Assembly (NCBI RefSeq): GCF_020164495.1
Contig: NZ_JAIQYZ010000002.1
Coordinates: 310,001-374,000 of the forward strand
Reading direction: 5' to 3'
DNA from: Psychroflexus lacisalsi
GTDB lineage: Bacteria; Bacteroidota; Bacteroidia; Flavobacteriales; Flavobacteriaceae
DNA: 64,000 nucleotides
A program made the translations under genes and the position numbers. The notes beneath the pieces were generated by a model. The model was given only the letters and a program-made list of their open reading frames with translations. It made no database searches and was not told where the DNA came from. Shown here in pieces: positions 36,901-46,640 of the stretch (the stretch's first letter is position 1; every line of letters begins with the position of its first letter).

Positions 36901-39665
36901 CCCCTGGATATATAGATGAAGTACAAGATGCAATTCAGTTAGCGATTGAGTCTTCACATGAGCGGGATATTTTCAATAAAAGAGGAGGTGTGTTTACCTG
37001 TAAGGGTGATAAAATCAAGGAGGAAGATTTCGCACTCTTATTCAGTGTAGCTCACGCTGTTTTTGAAAAAAACTTACCTGATTTCTCAAAAACAAAAGAA
37101 TCTGCAGAAACCAATTCATGGTATATCGAAGGAGAAAAAACAGTGTATTCTCCCCTAAAAGAATTTGGGATTATAACAGATAATTTATTTAAAGAAAAAC
37201 AGCATAAACTAAAATTCTTTAATGGATATGGTGGATTTTCTGAAGATGGAAAAGAATATCATATCCTGATTAAAAAAGATCCAGACACTGGCTTTCATAT
37301 TTTTCCTCCCGCACCATGGATTAATGTAATTGCAAACACCCAATTTGGTTTTACAATTTCTGAGCGTGGCGCTGGTTATACCTGGAGTGAAAACAGCCGG
37401 GAAAATAAACTAACATCATGGTCTAATGACCCTATTACAGATTTGCACTCTGAAGCTTTTTACATTAGGGATGAAAAAACAAAGGAATACTGGTCACCTA
37501 CACCTGGACCTGTTGTTGGTTCAGGATTTTACTATGTTACACACGGATTTGGTTACACAAGCTTTCATCTTACTTCTAATAATCTAGATCAAAAACTCAT
37601 ACAATTCGTTCCTGAAAATGAAACCGTAAAAATTTCTAAACTCATTTTGAAAAACACAGGAAGTGAAATACAAAAACTTTCTGTATTCAGGTATTTAGAG
37701 AGGGTTTTAGGTGTTGAAAGAACAAGCGCTTCCAGGTTTGTTATTCAAGAAGCTTCAGATGATGGAAAGACTATTTATGCGAGAAACAATTACAATAATG
37801 AATTTGCAGGGAGAACCGTATTTACTTCGGTCATTAATTCTTTACAAGATTCTAGTTTTCGTTTCACCACAGACCGTCAGCAGTTTATTGGAAGAAATTG
37901 CTCTTTGGACAAACCAGTTGCAATCACTTCAAAAGAATTTCTTGAAAACACAATTCAGACAGGAGGCGATTCTTGTTCAGCAATTCAAACTATTTTTGAG
38001 TTAGCACCTGGTGAAGAAGTTACTCTCATCTTTCTGGAAGGAGAAACCCAAACAAGAAATGAAGCAGATTTAATCATACAGTATTATTCGGACATTACAC
38101 AGGCAGACACAGAGCTTCAAAATATCAAGAGTTTTTGGAGGAAATTGCTTTCAAAAATTCAAGTCACAACTCCTGATAAATCCTTGGATGTGATGATGAA
38201 TGGGTGGTTGATGTATCAAACCATATCCAGCCGTATTTGGGCACGTACCGCTTTTTATCAGGCTGGAGGAGCATTTGGCTTTAGAGATCAATTGCAGGAT
38301 GCTGCTGCCGCAATATATGTAGACCCCAAATTATGCCGTAAACAAATTTTGCTGCATGCCAGACATCAATTTAAAGAAGGGGATGTACTGCATTGGTGGC
38401 ACCCTCCAACAGGGAGAGGAATTCGTTCCAAAATTACAGATGACCGTCTCTGGCTGCCTTATGCGGTAGAGTTTTATTTAAAATCTACAAATGATGAATC
38501 TATCCTGAAAGAGGAATTAACCTATATTTTTGCACGAGATCTTAAGCCTTCTGAACATGAAGCCTACCTGCATCCAAAAACGCTCCATGATAAAGGTACA
38601 CTTTATGAACACTGCTGTAAGGCCATTGATATTTCACTTCAATTTGGTATTCATGATCTACCTCTGATAGGAGGAGGAGATTGGAATGACGGTATGAACC
38701 GAGTGGGTGAAGAAGGAAGAGGAGAAAGTGTATGGCTTGGATTTTTTATCTATTATATTTTAATACGGTTTGAAAAAGTTTGCCGGATAATGAATGATAT
38801 TTATAAGGCAAATGAATACAAAACTGTAGCAGCAAATCTTAAGGAAAAACTCAATACAAAAGGCTGGGACGGAGAATGGTATCTAAGGGCATTTTATGAC
38901 GATGGGACACCACTTGGTTCTTCAGAAAATAATGAATGTAGAATAGATGCTATATCACAAGCTTGGTCTATTTTTTCAGAAGTTGCTTCTGAAGAACGAA
39001 GCAAACAAGCATTGACGGCTGTAGAAGAAAATCTAGTCTCTGAAGATGACAAGTTAATTCGTTTACTCACACCTCCATTTAATAAAACTGATAAAGATCC
39101 AGGTTACATTAAAGGCTATATTCCTGGAGTTAGGGAGAATGGTGGTCAATATACACATGCTGCCCTATGGACAGTCAAAGCATTTGCAGAAATGGGTTTT
39201 GGAGAAAAGGCTGTTCACTATTTGAATATGATAAATCCCATAAATCATGCACTAAACCAGGAATCAGCAGATAAGTATAAAGTAGAACCTTTTGTTGTAG
39301 CAGCAGATATTTACGGTGAAGCCCCACTTACAGGAAAAGGTGGCTGGACTTGGTATACTGGTTCTGCTGGATGGATGTACAGAGTTGCACTAGAATCTGT
39401 CTTAGGTTTGCAATTAAATGGCGACTCCATTTTATTGAAACCTTCCATTTCTAAAAGTTGGAAAGAGTATAGTATTGATATGGTTTTAGATAACGACAAA
39501 ACCATTTATTCTATTACTATAGAAAATCCTGAAGGACTTCAGTCGGGTATACTTGTGGGAAGGATTGATGGAGAAAATGTAACTTTTAAAAGTTTACCTG
39601 CAATAATCCCAATAAAAAAAGACAAGCAAAGACATGAAATTATGTTAACAATTAAAAAAGCATAA
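30987..39665 (+). CDS. Cyclic beta-1,2-glucan synthase-like giant enzyme (GT84 + GH94, Cgs/NdvB type)
   Basis: A 2892-residue membrane enzyme. Residues 1-400 are an N-terminal helical region; in Brucella Cgs such a region is primed with glucose. Membrane helices lie at about 401-455, 813-853 and 939-982. The GT84 domain (about 475-800) has the acidic motif ITLDADTKLPPDSAKKL near 618, HDLLESNYLRAG near 736 and RWARGDWQ near 770. A middle glycoamylase-like/transglycosylase domain covers about 1320-1520 (ARIASYIAISKGDVPVEHWF, HHHGMSLIALDNF), the cyclisation domain in characterised CGS. Two GH94 N-terminal beta-domains start near 1578 and 2078, and the GH94 catalytic barrel (about 2400-2800) has GGGDWNDGMNRVGEEGRGES near 2562. 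Length matches Agrobacterium and Brucella CGS (about 2830-2870). Product should be cyclic beta-1,2-glucan made from UDP-glucose; no exporter is visible. Confidence 0.93.
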   Translation: MEDRQTVSFNISFLKESAINLAKTHKVSSTYRNPKPIKPILQDSKQILNETYRTLSKRLKSEKEISSASKWLLDNFYIIQEQIVEISVDFPRAYQRSIPILLEGEYKGYPRIYEVVRNILIHTDNVLDSEVLLEYIRSYQEEETLKLGELWAIPIMIRLFLIQILSEKASQILQQKRISNEVDDFIKEIENKNLQEPGVFSHAISNWVRARSGKLGLLYLIELFNNLFSADLLQEEQKRWFNYRISKYDVNLEDAINLEAKKQSRLQLNIQHAVVSLREITETDWSGFVEDCSVIDRILMMDPARQYSAMDFSTRDRYRQGIEKLSRRSNLSETEVSYSALHLAKEYANNNTDVNDDLLQDDVKQHIGYYIVGNGYEEMTKKVNYSFPLKERFIRLFEKNFSLYLIVLLCFTVVFVWVLLEMTGAMNSSIKVIAIVILVAFFPALDFSITLINRFFNILLSPRVLPKMNYKKRIPATSRTLVVIPTMITSKDDVLRQIEKLEIHSLANPDFSLQFALLSDFEDANKKILEGENEILKTAENAINDLNKRYASEYGNRFFILHRARLWNKLENVWMGWERKRGKLEELNSLICNPNSKTSYTIISSDFLNSLKSNPVQFVITLDADTKLPPDSAKKLISTIAHPLNRAWYDPKKNRITRGYSIIQPRISFSPESARRTWFSKIFSGNVGIDPYSAAISDIYQDLLGEAIFTGKGIYDVKVFNQVLCKKFPENRILSHDLLESNYLRAGLATDIELFDDYPSTYSSYTKRAHRWARGDWQIAAWLFSKVPGQDGKNRNPLNLLSKWKIFDNLRRSLNFLFLTIFFVAGLFLLPGSWWIWIGATLGILAFQIYVNLSSDLLNRPARVGWQLYMEKVIDNLKINSVQTISTVIIFPHQAFNQLDAVLKSLFRLFISKKGLLEWETASYSEGESPNSLNSYFRLMLISVLLGVFIFVTAIVIAPSYLWFVTPIFVLWAGSPFYVWYISQPIKKRVTVVSDKDRQRLRMYARRTWFYFERFVNEEHNWLPPDNYQEDPPLPVVEKTSPTNMGLGLVSNQAAYNMGYITIGKLLERQQKSLHAINELEKYKGHFFNWYETRLGEVLDPRYISTVDSGNLAASLIVIKEAIKEVMSTRGINKNFMTGLKDSLLTIREIFEELNSKNLLPENSLNQVFHFTTLMLEKLDTEEKLNHHISLDLLRVLKENAVGLSAVNLLSTKDSMDDRKIENLLFWIESPLKLIEEAIDEYKCLLLPDEIDVHAYSPHELGILLKNNNNDCFQLLENWQNQANHIISLSEKIINDMDFSFLYLKKRGLFSIGYNLDTAQLDKGAYDLLASEARIASYIAISKGDVPVEHWFRLSRRLTKINREEILLSWGGSMFEYLMPLLFMRSFQDTILSHTYKNVINWQKVYGNKRDLPWGFSESAYYFLNIDMQYQYRSFGVPGLGLKRGLADEYVVAPYASLLALMVDSEVSIQNLKRIEKSGGLGLLGFYDAIDYTPSHMLNEEQFKIVKIFMVHHHGMSLIALDNFLNNWTINNNFHSDSSVKSLELILQERIPRGVPIKEPHPIDAELEPRIKSSTSNIVEHYGINELDMSPPRLHTLSDGNFSAMITHAGTGFSVSNGIRTNSWKPDPTIDPLGFFFYIKDTEDGKFWSAMHQPVKRKPDRYDTWFHNGKVECSRVDDWIETTTEICVSVDHQIELRRLTLTNYSDRERILEISSYAEVVLNRMVDHNAHPAFSKLFVETDYLPMHHSILAKRRPRSKEEKPIWLVHTIACNEHDKPNSLEFETERSNFIGKGRTLSNPMAMDDGNRFKGSQGNVSDPIVSFRKKIKLNAGQKIKISFGLGFARSRDEAIQMADIYDSQQAINRAFDLAAVHGPAQLNHIAINSRQAHYFHKLSSYIYYANPLYRTNKYLLQLNQKKQHDLWPYGISGDFPLVIFRINDTKQLKHVKTLFKAHAFWRMRGIESELLIINEHAPGYIDEVQDAIQLAIESSHERDIFNKRGGVFTCKGDKIKEEDFALLFSVAHAVFEKNLPDFSKTKESAETNSWYIEGEKTVYSPLKEFGIITDNLFKEKQHKLKFFNGYGGFSEDGKEYHILIKKDPDTGFHIFPPAPWINVIANTQFGFTISERGAGYTWSENSRENKLTSWSNDPITDLHSEAFYIRDEKTKEYWSPTPGPVVGSGFYYVTHGFGYTSFHLTSNNLDQKLIQFVPENETVKISKLILKNTGSEIQKLSVFRYLERVLGVERTSASRFVIQEASDDGKTIYARNNYNNEFAGRTVFTSVINSLQDSSFRFTTDRQQFIGRNCSLDKPVAITSKEFLENTIQTGGDSCSAIQTIFELAPGEEVTLIFLEGETQTRNEADLIIQYYSDITQADTELQNIKSFWRKLLSKIQVTTPDKSLDVMMNGWLMYQTISSRIWARTAFYQAGGAFGFRDQLQDAAAAIYVDPKLCRKQILLHARHQFKEGDVLHWWHPPTGRGIRSKITDDRLWLPYAVEFYLKSTNDESILKEELTYIFARDLKPSEHEAYLHPKTLHDKGTLYEHCCKAIDISLQFGIHDLPLIGGGDWNDGMNRVGEEGRGESVWLGFFIYYILIRFEKVCRIMNDIYKANEYKTVAANLKEKLNTKGWDGEWYLRAFYDDGTPLGSSENNECRIDAISQAWSIFSEVASEERSKQALTAVEENLVSEDDKLIRLLTPPFNKTDKDPGYIKGYIPGVRENGGQYTHAALWTVKAFAEMGFGEKAVHYLNMINPINHALNQESADKYKVEPFVVAADIYGEAPLTGKGGWTWYTGSAGWMYRVALESVLGLQLNGDSILLKPSISKSWKEYSIDMVLDNDKTIYSITIENPEGLQSGILVGRIDGENVTFKSLPAIIPIKKDKQRHEIMLTIKKA

Positions 39666-39845
39666 TTCAAAATAATCATATATTTTTTTAATCATTTTAA
39701 ACATAATCGATTAATTATTGTTTGTAAAATAAGTTGTATTCAACACTAGATTCTATAACTAATAAGAGTAATAATACCAAAGATAAATTACATTTTTCGT
39801 ATCTCTTACGGTGTGATTTATTAAACTCAACTAACTCCTAATCAG

Positions 39846-42599
39846 ATGTCAAAAAATAGAAGCGGAAGTCCTCTCAAAGATGCTTATCGCAAAGAATGGA
39901 AAGAAATTGCAGAGTATCTTTCTATCAACCTTGAAGAAGGTCTTTCTAGTGAAGAGGCAAAGAAAAAACTCAAAGAGCACGGACCTAATAAACTCAAAGA
40001 ACAAGAAAAACGTTCTATTTGGGAAATCATTATTTCTCAAATCAATAATCCAGTTATTTATTTGCTTACAGTTGCTTCTGTAGTTGCTTTTATTTTTGGA
40101 GATACACCTGAAGCAATTACTATCCTCATAGTACTCCTCTTAAACACAATTATAGGGTTTTGGATGGAGTTTCAGGCTCAAAAGTCGATGGAAGCCATTA
40201 AAGAAATGGATAAAATTCGAGCTCATGTAATTAGAGAAGGTAAAAAAAAACAAATTGATGCAGAAGAAGTTGTTCCTGGTGATATACTTATCGTAGAATC
40301 TGGTGATTTTGTCTCAGCAGATGCTCGCATAATTGAAGCTACTGAATTACAAGTGGATGAATCTACCCTCACAGGTGAGTCGGTTCCTGTAAGCAAAAAT
40401 GATAAGATTTTAAAAGAAGATCTGCAGGTAGCAGACCGAATAAATATTCTTCATAAAGGAACAGCAGTAACTGGAGGAAAAGCCAAAGCTATAGTGACTA
40501 AAACTGGGATGAATACAGAAGTCGGCAATATTTCTGCTTTGGTTCAAGATCAAAACGAAAAAGAAACCCCGCTCAATCAGAAACTCAACAAATTAACCCG
40601 CAGCCTCATTTGGGTTATTTTAGGTATGGCCGCTGCTTTTTTTATGTTGGGGTGGATTGCAGGAAAAGAGATCTATCAGCTCGTCCAAACTGCTATCGCT
40701 TGGTCTATTGCTGCAATTCCTGAAGGCCTACCTATTGTGGCGAGTATTGCTCTAGCAAGGGGTATGTTCCGATTATCCAAAAAAAATGTGCTCATAAAGC
40801 AACTTGGAGCTGTAGAAACACTTGGCGAAACCACAGTTATTTTTACTGATAAGACAGGAACCTTAACCGAAAATAAACTTACGGTTAATACCTGTCAATT
40901 CCCCAAGCAAGATATTACCAAAGTGGAATGGGAAAAAGGGAATCAACCTAAACTTAACGGGGCCAAAGACATAACTAAGAATAAAAACTTGAGGCAGATC
41001 CTTAAAATTTCTGTATTAGCTAATGATGCCTCTTTAGGTGATGATGAATATAATTCCTCTAAAAAAGAGAAAGGCAATCCAAAAGGAAAAATTGAAAAAT
41101 CTAAGGCTAGCGGAGATCCTTTAGAAATTGCTTTACTACAGTTTGTGGAAGGGTTTGATTCAGATTTTTATCAGAAAATGAAAAAGCTTAATCGAGAGCT
41201 TCATAATCCATTCGATTCAGAATCGATGATGATGGGAGCCGTTCATAAAACTGAAGAAGGTTTTTACATTTCTGGGAAGGGTTCAACAGAAGCAATTCTT
41301 AAACGATCCAAACGTATTCTGATAAATGGAGAAATAAAAAACATTACAGAAGATGATAAAAAGGAATGGGAAGATAAAAATAATGCTCTTGCAGAAGATG
41401 GTTTACGAGTGCTTTCCTTTGCTTTCAAGAATACCGATTCCCTACCAGAAGGAAAAGAGGAAGAAGATTTCTTACGAGATCTAGTTTTTGTTGGTCTAAT
41501 TGGATTTTTAGATCCTCCACGAAAAGAAGTAGCAGATTCTATAGAAACAGCAAAAAAAGCAGGGATAAAAGTAGTTATGGTCACTGGTGACCACCCTGGT
41601 ACTGCCTATAATGTGGCTAAACAGACTCATCTATGTGCAGAAGAAGCGGTAAAGGATAAGGTTGTTCTCCATGGGAAGAATCTGCAAGTAGAATTAAATA
41701 AAAAAGGTAATAAAAAAATTAAAGACACGCTTGTCTTCTCAAGGGTAGACCCAGGACAGAAACTCAGTTTGATAAAATACTATCAAAAAGAAGGAGAAAT
41801 TGTAGGCATGACAGGGGATGGGGTAAATGACGCTCCAGCTCTTAAAAAAGCTGACATAGGAATTGCCATGGGGAGAAGAGGTACTCAGGTAGCTCAGGAA
41901 GTTTCTGATGTGGTTCTGCAGGACGATGCTTTCAGTTCTATTGTGGAAGCCATCAGAGAAGGTCGTATCATCTTCGGTAACATTCGCAAATTTGTAGTAT
42001 ACCAATTATCCTATCATCTTGCTGAGATCTTTATTATTGGTTTGATGAGTTTTACACTTTTTATACTGCCTATTTTACCATTGCAACTTCTGTTATTGAA
42101 TTTGCTTTCAGATGTATTTCCTGCACTTGCTCTAGGAATTGGAAAAGGAACTTCTAAAGTCATGCAAATGCCTCCCAAGGATCCTAAAGAACCTATTCTT
42201 GCCAAAAAAAATTGGAGGCAGATTATAGTTTATGGAGTCATCATTGCTATTCCAATAAGTGGTGCTTACCTCTATTCCTATTTTGTCTGGGGAGAATCTG
42301 AAGCTATAAATAACAATGTTGCTTTTTTTAGCCTTGCTTTTTGTCAGTTTATCCATGTTTTTAATATGCGTGGAGCCAATGAAAATTTCTTAAACAACCA
42401 AGTGACTCGTAACAAATGGGTGTGGATGGCTATTGCATTCTGTTTTGCGGCTGTGATGACAACTTATTTTGTTCCAGCGCTGGCTTCTATTTTTTCTTTT
42501 CAGCAACTCGAATCGAAAATCTGGATACTCATCGCCATTGCAAGTATCACACCTGCTGTGATTATACAAAGTATGAAAGCGATTTGGAAGAAATTTTAA
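39846..42599 (+). CDS. P2-type cation-transporting ATPase (Ca2+-ATPase-like)
   Basis: A 917-residue P-type ATPase. The actuator domain has TGESVPVS near residue 176, the phosphorylation motif is DKTGTLTEN with Asp near 335, and the hinge is TGDGVNDAPALKKADIGIAM near 656. Membrane helix 4 carries AAIPEGLPIVASIALARGM, the PEGLP signature of P2 pumps, and helix 6 has LLNLLSDVFPALALGIG with the Asp used for calcium in P2A pumps. Ten helices are expected. Ca2+ (or Mn2+) is the likely cargo; a P2 sodium/potassium role is less likely but not excluded. It starts 180 bases after the glucan synthase gene; no promoter box or terminator was found between them. Confidence 0.93.
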   Translation: MSKNRSGSPLKDAYRKEWKEIAEYLSINLEEGLSSEEAKKKLKEHGPNKLKEQEKRSIWEIIISQINNPVIYLLTVASVVAFIFGDTPEAITILIVLLLNTIIGFWMEFQAQKSMEAIKEMDKIRAHVIREGKKKQIDAEEVVPGDILIVESGDFVSADARIIEATELQVDESTLTGESVPVSKNDKILKEDLQVADRINILHKGTAVTGGKAKAIVTKTGMNTEVGNISALVQDQNEKETPLNQKLNKLTRSLIWVILGMAAAFFMLGWIAGKEIYQLVQTAIAWSIAAIPEGLPIVASIALARGMFRLSKKNVLIKQLGAVETLGETTVIFTDKTGTLTENKLTVNTCQFPKQDITKVEWEKGNQPKLNGAKDITKNKNLRQILKISVLANDASLGDDEYNSSKKEKGNPKGKIEKSKASGDPLEIALLQFVEGFDSDFYQKMKKLNRELHNPFDSESMMMGAVHKTEEGFYISGKGSTEAILKRSKRILINGEIKNITEDDKKEWEDKNNALAEDGLRVLSFAFKNTDSLPEGKEEEDFLRDLVFVGLIGFLDPPRKEVADSIETAKKAGIKVVMVTGDHPGTAYNVAKQTHLCAEEAVKDKVVLHGKNLQVELNKKGNKKIKDTLVFSRVDPGQKLSLIKYYQKEGEIVGMTGDGVNDAPALKKADIGIAMGRRGTQVAQEVSDVVLQDDAFSSIVEAIREGRIIFGNIRKFVVYQLSYHLAEIFIIGLMSFTLFILPILPLQLLLLNLLSDVFPALALGIGKGTSKVMQMPPKDPKEPILAKKNWRQIIVYGVIIAIPISGAYLYSYFVWGESEAINNNVAFFSLAFCQFIHVFNMRGANENFLNNQVTRNKWVWMAIAFCFAAVMTTYFVPALASIFSFQQLESKIWILIAIASITPAVIIQSMKAIWKKF

Positions 42600-42927
42600 A
42601 ATTCAGGTAAATAATCTTGACATTTGTGTAATATTAGCTCAAATCAATTCAGCTAATTTCTCTTTGGACGGAGTGATTTATAAAAAAGAGTTGTTAACGT
42701 ATCACCTATCAATTCATGTTTTAATTAACTTCATGATCATCACTTTATGGATTCCTTGTCTATGCGATAAAAAGATCTTTAACTTGGCCTAAACTATAAC
42801 ATTTCATTTTTATATTGTATGAGTTCAACCCTTAACTAAAGATATAAAAAGTATCCAAAGAGTAACATAAAAGTTAGGATTTATCATAAAACTTAGCCTG
42901 TGAATCACAGCAGTTAAGTTACCCAAT
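42600..42927. other. Intergenic stretch with no gene seen
   Basis: The interval between the P-type ATPase stop and the terminator at 42928 has no open frame of any length with a start, no tRNA-like fold and no repeat that I can see. Further on, a 7-bp inverted repeat (TAAGCGA at 43004, TCGCTTA at 43028) is seen before the icmF stop. I see nothing else. Confidence 0.6.
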
Positions 42928-42970
42928 AAAAAGCCTGCCCCTGATGATGTCAAAAGGGGGCAGGCTTTTT
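42928..42970. terminator. Bidirectional terminator between the ATPase and icmF
   Basis: A perfect 14-pair stem, AAAAAGCCTGCCCC (42928-42941) with GGGGCAGGCTTTTT (42957-42970), loop of 15 bases, with A/T runs at both ends. It ends the convergent icmF and ATPase transcripts. Confidence 0.9.
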
Positions 42971-43059
42971 ATTATAATATACTGAATCACTACTTTATAG
43001 GGATAAGCGATTCGCAAAAATTATGCTTCGCTTAGCGCTTGCAGAATTTGGCTCTCTGC

Positions 43060-46000
43060 TTACATATTTCGTCTGTACTGTCCTCCGACTTCAAACAAGG
43101 CTTCGGTGATTTGACCTAAAGAGCAGTATTTGGTCGCTTCCATCAGTTCTTCGAAGATGTTTTCGTTGTTGATGGCTGCTTCCTGTATGCGTTTTAGGTT
43201 GTTGTCGGCTCTGTTTTCATAGACTTTATGGAGTTTTTCCAGAGTATTGATTTGGTATTCCTTCTCCTCCTCGGTCGCGCGGATGACTTCTCTAGGCTTG
43301 ACCGTTGGCGATCCTTTGGAACTTAAAAAGGTGTTGACGCCAATGATTGGGAATTCCCCTGTGTGTTTTAAGGTTTCGTAATGCAGACTTTCCTCCTGGA
43401 TCTTGCTGCGCTGGTACATAGTTTCCATAGCGCCCAGCACGCCACCGCGCTCAGTAAGACGGTCGAACTCGAGTAAAACCGCTTCCTCCACCAAGTCAGT
43501 TAATTCTTCAATAATGAAGGACCCTTGAATTGGATTTTCGTTTTTGGCCAGTCCTAATTCCTTGTTGATGATCAACTGAATGGCCATCGCACGACGCACA
43601 GATTCTTCGGTTGGTGTTGTAATCGCCTCATCGTAAGCATTGGTATGTAGCGAGTTACAGTTATCGTAAATCGCATACAGCGCCTGCAGCGTGGTACGGA
43701 TATCGTTAAAGTCAATTTCCTGGGCGTGCAGCGAACGTCCTGAAGTCTGGATGTGGTATTTCAACATCTGCGCTCTGGAGTTGGCGCCGTACTTATTCCG
43801 CATAGCTTTGGACCAGATTCGTCTCGCGACTCTTCCAATCACCGCATATTCAGGATCTACACCATTGGAGAAAAAGAAACTCAAGTTAGGACCAAATTTA
43901 TTAATGTCCATGCCTCGGCTTAGGTAATATTCCACATAAGTAAAGCCGTTGGAAAGCGTTAATGCCAATTGAGTAATAGGATTGGCACCTGCTTCTGCAA
44001 TGTGGTAACCTGAAATCGACACCGAATAAAAGTTTCTGATTTCCTTCTCAATAAAGTATTCCTGCACGTCACCCATCAATCGGATAGCGAATTCGGTAGA
44101 GAAAATACAGGTGTTTTGTGCCTGATCTTCTTTAAGAATATCCGCCTGAACAGTTCCTCTGACGACAGCGATCGTGTCTTGTTTTATTTTATTGTAAACG
44201 TCTTCCGGCAAAACCATATCGCCGGTGACACCTAGCAACATCAAGCCAAGGCCATTGTTTCCTTCCGGAAGTTCACCTTGATAGACAGGGCGTTCTGTTC
44301 CGTTTTTCTGATAAATGTCTTTGATTTTTGCTTCCACTTCTTTTTCAAGTCCGTGCTCTGCAATGTATTTTTCACACTGCTGATCGATAGCTGCATTCAT
44401 AAAGAAACCAAGCAACATTGGTGCAGGACCGTTGATAGTCATACTCACCGAAGTCATAGCATCGGCCAAATCGAATCCTGAATACAACTTTTTGGCATCA
44501 TCCAAACAACAAATGGAAACACCAGCATTACCAATTTTACCATAAATATCTGGTCGATGGTCCGGATCGTTTCCGTAAAGCGTCACCGAGTCAAAAGCGG
44601 TTGACAAACGTTTGGCGGGTAAACCTGCACTTACGTAATGAAATCTGCGGTTGGTTCGCTCTGGTCCACCTTCTCCAGCAAACATTCGGGTAGGGTCTTC
44701 ACCCGTTCTTTTGAACGGATACAATCCCGCTGTATAAGGAAATTCTCCCGGTACATTTTCCTGTAACAACCACTTAAGCAAATCTCCCCAGGCTTTATAT
44801 TTAGGCAAAGCTACTTTTGGGATTTTGGTATGTGATAGCGAATCGGTATGCGTGTCAATTTTGATTTCTTTGTCTCTTACTTTGAAGGTATAGACCTCAT
44901 CGGTGTACTTCTGAACCACATTATCCCAGTCCAGAATTTTCTCCCAGTTATAAGGATCAAAGTCCATCTTAACACGGTCAAATTCCTTTTTGAGCAAGTC
45001 GACTAAAGTTTCATTTTCTGAAGTGGTCACTTCTTCCAACTGAGATTCTTCTATACCGTTTTTGTCTAATTCAAGTTTAGAATCAGTAGCACTTTCAAGG
45101 GTTTTGAAAATACCATAAAGCTTTTGAGCCACTTCTACCTGAGAGTTAGCTTTCTGATCGTAAGACCTGTTGCTCTCTGAAATTTCTGAAAGGTAGCGAG
45201 TCCTTGCTGGTGGAATGACAAATATTTTTTCTGACATTTCATCAGAAATCTGATAATCGCTTTTTAAAGTCGTAGCTGTTTTTTCTGACAATTGATCCAT
45301 AATTCTCTTATAGAGAATATTCATACCTGGATCATTAAATTGTGAAGCTATCGTACCATAAACTGGTAAAGTGTCTGGCTTTGCGTCCCACAAATTGTGA
45401 TTGCGCTGGTATTGTTTTTTGACGTCACGAAGTGCATCTTTAGCACCGCGCTTATCAAATTTATTGATAGCAACCAAGTCAGCGAAATCAAGCATATCGA
45501 TTTTCTCCAACTGCGTAGCTGCACCAAATTCTGGTGTCATGACATAAAGCGACACATCCGAATGATCAAGGATTTCTGTATCACTTTGTCCAATTCCTGA
45601 GGTTTCTAAAATGATTAAATCATAGTTGGCCGCTTTCAAGACTTCTACCGCCTCTTGCACATATTTAGACAAAGCTAAATTGGATTGTCTAGTTGCCAAT
45701 GATCGCATATAGACTCTTGGAGAATTGATGGCGTTCATACGAATCCTGTCTCCAAGCAGTGCGCCTCCGGTTTTACGCTTGGAAGGATCCACAGAAATAA
45801 TTCCGATTTGTTTGTCTTCAAAATCGACTAAAAAGCGACGAACCAATTCGTCCACCAAAGAAGATTTTCCGGACCCCCCAGTTCCTGTAATTCCAAGGAC
45901 GGGAACTTTATTTTTATTGTTTTTCTGAATAGATTCAAAAACCTCTAAAAATTCATCGTGTCTGTTTTCAGCTAAAGAAATTAATCTAGCAATAGTATTG

Positions 46001-46494
46001 ACGTCCTTATGGTCTAAATTTTCTTTAGTCTGTTTTGGAGCTTTAAGCTCGGGTGTTTTAAAATCAGCTTGCTTTACCAGGTCGTTGATCATGCCCTGCA
46101 ATCCCATTTCACGTCCATCATCTGGTGAATATATTCTGGTAATTCCATGCTTCATCAACTCCTCGATTTCTTCAGTAAGGATGACTCCACCTCCACCGCC
46201 GAAGATTTTGATGTGTCCGGCTCCTTTCTCCTGAAGCAAATCGTACATGTATTTAAAATACTCATTGTGCCCGCCTTGGTAAGATGTCAAAGCAATAGCG
46301 TTCACATCCTCTTGTATAGCGGTATTAACGACTTCTTCTACACTTCTGTCATGACCTAAGTGAATCACTTCTACACCGGTAGATTGGATGATACGACGCA
46401 TCACGTTGATGGACGCATCGTGGCCATCAAATAAAGAGGCTGCGGTGACTATTCGAATTTGATTTTTGGGAGTATATGGCTTTTGTTGCTGCAT
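43060..46494 (-). CDS. icmF: Fused isobutyryl-CoA mutase (IcmF)
   Basis: A 1144-residue adenosylcobalamin enzyme that fuses all parts of an acyl-CoA mutase with its chaperone. Residues about 10-140 are the B12-binding domain, with DGHDAS (23-28) and [18 protein letters not shown] MeaB/MeaI-like G-protein domain follows, with Walker [13 protein letters not shown] at 201-212. The C-terminal half is the mutase barrel ([51 protein letters not shown]). The Phe in YPFKR and Gln in NPITQLA are the pair that marks isobutyryl-CoA rather than methylmalonyl-CoA specificity in studied IcmF enzymes. It is not related to the type VI secretion IcmF. Base composition changes sharply along the gene (see findings). 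Monocistronic. Confidence 0.95.
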   Translation of the reverse strand: MQQQKPYTPKNQIRIVTAASLFDGHDASINVMRRIIQSTGVEVIHLGHDRSVEEVVNTAIQEDVNAIALTSYQGGHNEYFKYMYDLLQEKGAGHIKIFGGGGGVILTEEIEELMKHGITRIYSPDDGREMGLQGMINDLVKQADFKTPELKAPKQTKENLDHKDVNTIARLISLAENRHDEFLEVFESIQKNNKNKVPVLGITGTGGSGKSSLVDELVRRFLVDFEDKQIGIISVDPSKRKTGGALLGDRIRMNAINSPRVYMRSLATRQSNLALSKYVQEAVEVLKAANYDLIILETSGIGQSDTEILDHSDVSLYVMTPEFGAATQLEKIDMLDFADLVAINKFDKRGAKDALRDVKKQYQRNHNLWDAKPDTLPVYGTIASQFNDPGMNILYKRIMDQLSEKTATTLKSDYQISDEMSEKIFVIPPARTRYLSEISESNRSYDQKANSQVEVAQKLYGIFKTLESATDSKLELDKNGIEESQLEEVTTSENETLVDLLKKEFDRVKMDFDPYNWEKILDWDNVVQKYTDEVYTFKVRDKEIKIDTHTDSLSHTKIPKVALPKYKAWGDLLKWLLQENVPGEFPYTAGLYPFKRTGEDPTRMFAGEGGPERTNRRFHYVSAGLPAKRLSTAFDSVTLYGNDPDHRPDIYGKIGNAGVSICCLDDAKKLYSGFDLADAMTSVSMTINGPAPMLLGFFMNAAIDQQCEKYIAEHGLEKEVEAKIKDIYQKNGTERPVYQGELPEGNNGLGLMLLGVTGDMVLPEDVYNKIKQDTIAVVRGTVQADILKEDQAQNTCIFSTEFAIRLMGDVQEYFIEKEIRNFYSVSISGYHIAEAGANPITQLALTLSNGFTYVEYYLSRGMDINKFGPNLSFFFSNGVDPEYAVIGRVARRIWSKAMRNKYGANSRAQMLKYHIQTSGRSLHAQEIDFNDIRTTLQALYAIYDNCNSLHTNAYDEAITTPTEESVRRAMAIQLIINKELGLAKNENPIQGSFIIEELTDLVEEAVLLEFDRLTERGGVLGAMETMYQRSKIQEESLHYETLKHTGEFPIIGVNTFLSSKGSPTVKPREVIRATEEEKEYQINTLEKLHKVYENRADNNLKRIQEAAINNENIFEELMEATKYCSLGQITEALFEVGGQYRRNM

Positions 46495-46640
46495 TATAAA
46501 ATTGAATTATAAATAGTTTTTGTGGGGTGAAATTACGAAATATTCAATTTAAACTCATTGATTTAAGCTTCTAATAACGAAAAAATAGAGTGTTATCTTC
46601 AAAAGGCTCTATCTTTACGATGGATCCAAAATTCATTCCT

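Noticed and set aside
30987-42599. Prophage or integrative element carrying the glucan synthase
   Set aside because: No integrase, attachment repeats, tRNA target or phage genes flank the block.
43004-43034. 7-bp inverted repeat near the icmF stop as a second terminator
   Set aside because: The loop is 17 bases and no T-run follows; a much better hairpin is at 42928-42970.
46495-46640. Cobalamin riboswitch before the B12-dependent icmF gene
   Set aside because: The leader on the minus strand is short and shows no B12-box or stem pattern.
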